Source: Chalara sp. BL73 (Eukaryota > Ascomycota > Leotiomycetes > Helotiales). From it: a stretch of 64,000 nucleotides of DNA. The stretch is taken from positions 186,001 through 250,000 of the forward strand of contig CAKJVC010000154.1 of the NCBI GenBank assembly GCA_918026815.1, read 5' to 3'. This document shows, one piece after another, positions 59,559-64,000 of the stretch. Within the stretch, counting starts at the first letter, position 1; the number at the start of each line of letters is the position of its first letter. The translations under genes were made by a program, and so were the position numbers. The notes under the pieces are model-generated. The model made no database searches, had not been told where the DNA came from, and saw only the letters and a list, made by a program, of their open reading frames with translations.

Positions 59559-61303
59559 CTACACCCGACGGCCTTTCACTGTATGCCACAACCAAGTAAT
59601 CTTATGTTTGAAGATATAACCCAAGTGCTGTACACCAAGGAGCACGATTCCAGCAGCGATTCCTATCCAAATGCTTAACTCTCCCTGTCCGAGTTCTTTG
59701 AAATTCATGCCGAAAAAGCCGAAAGTCATAGTGATCGGAAGATAGTAGAATGCAAGCAATGTTAATATCTTTGTTTGTTTTCCTTGATCCATCACTTTCC
59801 GTGACTCCTGCAACATAACGCTGTTCGTGATTATAGTAATTCCTTCAAGGCAGCGGACAGAGAGAACTTGTGCACGAGATACAAGGTACTTGAAATCGTC
59901 GATGGTAGCTTCGTACTTGGAGTTGATGATGCCTGACTTCTGATAATTAGGCGGGGGCGTTGGCCATATCAAACGTGCTTTGCGGAGTATCTTCAATGCT
60001 TCATTTAAAGACTGGTGGTGACGCTCAAGGAGTTCCCGGGAATGCTTCAGGTTATTGATAGAAAAGTCAGTGACCTCCTCTGCCGAATAAATCTCATGGT
60101 TGACAAGTAACTCCATATAGTTCAGAAACTGCTTTTCTGACGTTGCCACAAAAAGAAACACTTCGGACAGGGCATAGAATGCATCCGCACTCATCGCCTC
60201 CGAGTCCAGCGTTGACCCATATTGTTCCGGAAGAAGACTTGCTGATTGGAAAAAGCCCTCGGTCTGCCTATCCAGTTGATCTGAGTTATTCTCCATTTCT
60301 CGGCGTCCGGTGGCGACGTAAGGTTTTTGAAGTGTGGTGGCTACACACGTAGCTTGGGGGCTATTTGACTGTTGATAAAAGTGGTGTTGATCAAGCCATG
60401 GCCCTTCTGGGCAGTGATTCAAAGAGCTTCCTACATCCGACCAAACGATTGCTATGAAGAGTAAAAATTAGTGGATGAGTCGGATATGCTGTGGCGAGAG
60501 TGAAACGAGCAACATATTATAGACTAGAGAGGGATCGAAACATACCGGTCCAGCCACCATCACCTGCAGGTGTTCTCTGTACTGTGATAGATATATCATG
60601 CTCTGTAGAGAAAGTAGTCCCATCGTGAACGGAAAACCGCCGAACAATTGACTCTCCCGATATGCCTGTACTCCCTAGACGATTTTGGTAATTCCGTACG
60701 GCACGTGCCTCATCCTGACGCTTAGTTTGTACATTTTGATTCGAGAGAGATACCTGTCTCTTGAACAAATCGGTAACCCGAAGCCGAAGGAACCCAAAAT
60801 TGGCCGAAGGAAGTGAAGGAAGATCATAGCAGTTGCTTGTGGCTGACAGGTAGTCTATGTGTCTCCTGAAATACTCTGGGTCGATCCGGTAAAACGAACC
60901 AAGAGCTTTTATACAGTCCCCGTTAGCAAATCCCCGCATAAAGATTATCTGACCAGAGTTTGATGCGGGAGGAGTAAAAGGCGATAAAAATCGTAACGAA
61001 AGGTTACAAGGCAGTTTATACAAGACCGTATCACTTTGATCCTGCTATTGTTGTTGTGAGCTGGTGTTGCCGGAGCTCGTCGTTGCTGGTAGCATATACA
61101 GAAATAGGAAGGCCTGTTCTTGGCGTTCCTGGGAAATTGCGGAATGAGGGACCGCCTTTGATGGACTTTGGAAAAATGCCTGGAATGGTCCGTAGTTCAA
61201 TCCTGGGAATAGAGTTTGGTGCTTTTTGCGCCGGGAGTGGAACTCTGTGCACGAAACGTACTGGATTTGTCGATCGGAAATAGATAGTTCGCCTGTGATG
61301 CAT
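59559..61303 (-). CDS. CorA-like divalent-cation transporter
   Basis: Two exons are firm: 60948-60546 and 60451-59559, joined in phase across a 94-bp intron (GTATGT donor, CACTAATTT branch point). The protein has IIFMRGFANGDCIKALGSFYRIDPEYFRRHIDYLS, which is typical of fungal CorA-like N-domains. Long helices follow (SINNLKHSRELLERHHQSLNEALKILRKAR). The signature FGFFGMNF (GMN) ends the first transmembrane helix (ILTLLAFYYLPITMTFGFF), and a second helix is IAAGIVLLGVQHLGYIF with a short basic tail. The GMN motif is the magnesium-selectivity loop of the CorA superfamily; many fungal members of this type have unknown substrates. A first exon from ATG 61303 to 61035 fits by position, but the GTGATA donor leaves the frame off, so the 5' end is unresolved or damaged. 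Confidence 0.78.
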
Positions 61304-62311
61304 GAGCTCTAGCTTGTAGTCTTCTTACTAACACTGGTGGTTATTACCCGCCGCTGCGTGCCCAGAGTGGGTCTGGGTTATTTCCTGGCTTTGCCCGGAG
61401 CTCTCCATGTCTACACAATCAGCACGGGTCTTGAGTTGAAAATTATCGACTCAAGGCCAGTCTAAGTATTTTTCCGAAGTCAGAAGAGGAAGTCTGTTAG
61501 AAACTATACCTATATATCTCATGGAGGGTCTCTCAATTCCATAGAGCAAATCAGAGGATGTGATTATGCTTCGCCGAACAACATGTTTGTCATTTTCGGG
61601 ATCATATAGAGCGCTGTAACACCAGGATGTTTGAGCCAGGTATACTAGAGGGTTGAGGCATGATTGTTACAAAAGAGTACAGTACTAGCCCTTAAGTTAT
61701 TTTTTCCTAACAAAATCACCCCCAACACTTATTGGCTCTTGTCATGTACGTAGCCTGTTACCTAGTCATACCTCTGCATGTTAAGTCACGTGATATCCCC
61801 ACACTTGCACATGCCCAACCTTCGTACACGTAGATGGCTCTTCTCTCCTTGTTTGATCGCCTAATTAATATAGCAATGCATTTTACGGCTTCTACAGAAT
61901 GCTCGCATGACACTGCTGTTAGATTGAAACAAATAAAAACAAGATATAGTGTGCATAATATCACAATAGATTTTTCGAACTTTGAAGTTTTAGATATAAA
62001 ATAATTTATATTATTGCTGCAGCGCTAGGTATACAAGACACCTGATTCTGTAACCGCTGTGTAGCGCTGGATGTGCCCTGTTTCTTTTCTTTGTCTTTTT
62101 TAAGGGCAAGCATATTACCATTTTGATAATGTAGTTTATTAGATGGGGTGCAGGCAAAGTACAAAGGTAACCGATCAAGCTACAACTAGGCTATCGATTT
62201 CTTGCAAAGATTCCCGACTATACTGCTTTGCTTGCGGAATATAGTTTACAAGTAACAGCTAGTAAGCCTTGGGGTTCAAGCTTGACCGATAGGATTTCCA
62301 AACGAAACTAT
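61304..62311. other. Intergenic, no gene seen
   Basis: About 1 kb between the CorA-like gene and the SDR. An inverted pair CTTGAGT/ACTCAAG sits near 61430-61460. Confidence 0.5.
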
Positions 62312-63350
62312 CTACCAGGGAATGGTTTCGCCCTTCCAGTTTACGAAGGATCCTGATTTCTCCAGCGTCAGCTCCTCAATAATGTTAACCATGCCAGCAC
62401 ACGACTCCTCGATGTCCACTGTTCCACGCCAACCCGTTAGCTTAGTCTTGATAAAGCCAGGCTCGAAAGCCAGAGTGGTGACGGGTATATTCGCCCGCTG
62501 GAAATCGAGTGCAAGCGTCTTAACTTGCTGGTTAGCTGCAGCCTTGGCCATTCGATAGCCGATAACCTCTCCATCATGATCTGGAGCTACAATCGATATG
62601 TGAGAAAAACGTTATTAGGGGAGTAGGACCTCTCTAATAATGAGCTTACCTCCAATACTACCAGACTTAGATGTAATATATATCAGCTTTCCGGGGCCGT
62701 CTTTCTTAATGAGAGGAAGGAAATGCTTAGTTACTAAGAAGGGGCCCTACGTAAGTTAGGGGAGGTAGGTTATCAGAAAGCAGACAAAGTAGACCAAGAA
62801 ATAACCCAAGGATTGAATAAGTGGCACATACCACCACCATAACTTGAAATCTCTCCATCAAGTCGTCCGCCTCGTGAGCATCCCACTCCAATGGACGAAC
62901 CTTAATCCCTTCATCCAAAATCAATGAATCGTCATAGCCTAGCTTCCAAAGATAGCGGACCTACCACCACAGTTGACAAGAACGTCTAGAATGACGCCCC
63001 TAGATTGGAGCTCGGCAGCTGCCTTCTTGATGGTGGTCTCGTCTTTATAGTCAATCTGGACGATCTGCGACCCTGTCGCCTTGAGCTGGGAAGAAAACAT
63101 TAGTGAAAAGCTAAAGATACGGCGACTAGTTTTCATTACATCTGCAAGGGAGGGATCATTTGATGCTAAGGTCTCTGGACGGATGGACCCGATGGTATTC
63201 CATCCTCTGGCCTTAAATGTTTGGATGAGCCGAAGTCCGATGCCGCGATTCGCACCTATAGTAGCCGCAGTTAATATGTCGTCTATCAAGATTCGAAACG
63301 ACAGGACCATGTAGCAATAACTCACCGACGACCAAAACTGACTTAAGCAT
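62312..63350 (-). CDS. Short-chain dehydrogenase/reductase
   Basis: Six exons on the minus strand (63350-63326, 63255-63140, 63085-62965, 62938-62832, 62746-62650, 62586-62312) give 246 residues. The Rossmann motif VVGANRGIGL forms across intron 1. Other landmarks are SIRPETL, VLVNCGG, GPFLVTKHFLPLI, YITSKSGSIG with the catalytic Ser, and YRMAK with the catalytic Tyr and Lys (YxxxK). The C-terminus has EPGFIKTKLTGWRGTVDIEESCAGM. It is a cytosolic NAD(P)-dependent oxidoreductase of the C-factor-like subgroup; substrate unknown. Intron 3 would be only 26 bp (GTAGGT...AGCTAG), far below normal; without it a TAG stops the frame. The gene is otherwise intact. Confidence 0.85.
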
Positions 63351-63490
63351 GTTTTCGTGCGAGTGAGCCGGGCGCTGGCGCATGTGTGAAGCAAAGACGT
63401 CTCTGGACATTCTCAGGACCGTCAGTGTGGGCTTAGAAAGGTTCTTGGTGGGTTGGTACGGGTGACTAGGCATACAAACAAGGCGACCAA

Positions 63491-63703
63491 TCAGGGGCGG
63501 CCAATACGCACATAACGGGTTAGAAAAGGAACGCACCCTTCTGACTCGCAGCTTCCACCTTCAATACCCTTAAACGCGGGTGTGCTGTTGTTCGAATATT
63601 CCGTACCTGGACCGGTTTTCTTTCTCGTAGGGGCTGATAAAAAGGAGTAAGCCAAAATCAATGCAAATAGAATAAAGATAAATCGAGTCGCGGTAGCCCG
63701 CAT
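63491..63703 (-). CDS. Small membrane-anchored or secreted protein (70 aa)
   Basis: From ATG 63703 the frame gives an N-terminal hydrophobic segment (FIFILFALILAYSFLSA) after a short basic start, then a polar 45-residue tail with one C-x4-C pair (GGSCESEGC). It could be a signal peptide or a type II anchor. A GTGCGT donor-like site inside SEGC hints that the real gene may splice to a downstream exon, but none was found before the SDR begins at 63350. No family recognised. Confidence 0.4.
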   Translation of the reverse strand: MRATATRFIFILFALILAYSFLSAPTRKKTGPGTEYSNNSTPAFKGIEGGSCESEGCVPFLTRYVRIGRP

Positions 63704-64000
63704 AGTGAATTGTTGGCGTTTGCCGAATTGTTGGACTGCAAAATAGCACTGTGAGGTAAAGCCTCGAGAAGATCCCATCAGGCCAGGACGAGTGTGAGTG
63801 ATTTTGTAGACGAAATCCCAGAATATGTTTGTATCGCCCTGCAACTTGGTGCTTGTGCGACCTAGGCGCAGCGGCACATGATAGTACTCCCTTACAAGGG
63901 CAATGCAATATCCTCAAAACTGATTGGAAAATAAAAGTGCAAGCTATTCACAACAAAGGCAAAGACATACTTGAGATTGGTGTTTATTTGTACAAATTCC

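Overview
The window is nuclear DNA of a filamentous ascomycete (Pezizomycotina; a sordariomycete is my best guess, not proven). The evidence is short introns of about 46-135 bp with GTRNGT donors and CTAAC/CTGAC branch points, and fungus-specific families: fungal STAND/NLR proteins, a GH54 arabinofuranosidase, DUF5672, an AsaB/CmcJ-like hydroxylase, a Dal5/Liz1-type transporter and Zn2Cys6 and SRPK-like remnants. Genes are sparse, separated by AT-rich DNA with repeats and decayed genes, which is the look of an accessory or subtelomere-like region. Multi-exon models were assembled by hand from splice sites, reading-frame phase and family resemblance; no search was run.

Layout. 1.3-7.1 kb: a C2H2 zinc-finger gene (-), an OTT_1508-like deaminase (+) and a dynamin-like GTPase (+). 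10.0-13.3 kb: a five-exon ankyrin-type STAND-family gene. 14.1-14.7 kb: a secreted cysteine-rich protein (-). 16.9-17.6 kb: a dead Zn2Cys6 regulator (-). 18.7-21.0 kb: a 13-exon MFS transporter. 23.3 kb: a short secreted protein with a GroES fold of bacterial/plastid type. 24.7-26.2 kb: GC-rich abfB-like arabinofuranosidase (-). 26.6 kb: a fold-back MITE. 26.8-34.1 kb: almost empty apart from a 62-residue secreted cysteine-rich peptide at 32.5 kb. 34.1-35.5 kb: an SRPK-like kinase pseudogene. 36.8-40.5 kb: a NACHT NLR. 42.6-43.7 kb: a DUF5672 protein (-). 44.3-45.2 kb: a frameshifted membrane protein. 46.4-47.9 kb: squalene synthase (-). 48.9-49.6 kb: a FAD-oxidase pseudogene. 49.8-53.6 kb: a nine-exon hydrolase/NB-ARC/TPR NLR (-). 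54.0-55.2 kb: an AsaB-like hydroxylase. 57.1-58.5 kb: a complete Tc1/mariner transposon abutting an M20 peptidase pseudogene. 59.6-61.3 kb: a CorA-like transporter (-). 62.3-63.4 kb: an SDR (-), followed by a small membrane-anchored or secreted protein (-).

Two themes stand out. First, three different STAND-type receptor architectures (HeLo-like/ankyrin, NACHT, hydrolase/NB-ARC/TPR) share the window with a dynamin-like GTPase, a nucleic-acid-deaminase-fold protein and small secreted cysteine-rich proteins; this resembles a fungal non-self recognition and effector neighbourhood. Second, squalene synthase, a FAD oxidase relic, an AsaB-like hydroxylase and an SDR lie in about 17 kb and could be a decayed or scattered terpenoid cluster. 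Both readings are inference. Three introns with GC donors, a NAGNAG acceptor at a metal-site motif and a 26-bp candidate intron are the most unusual gene-structure features.
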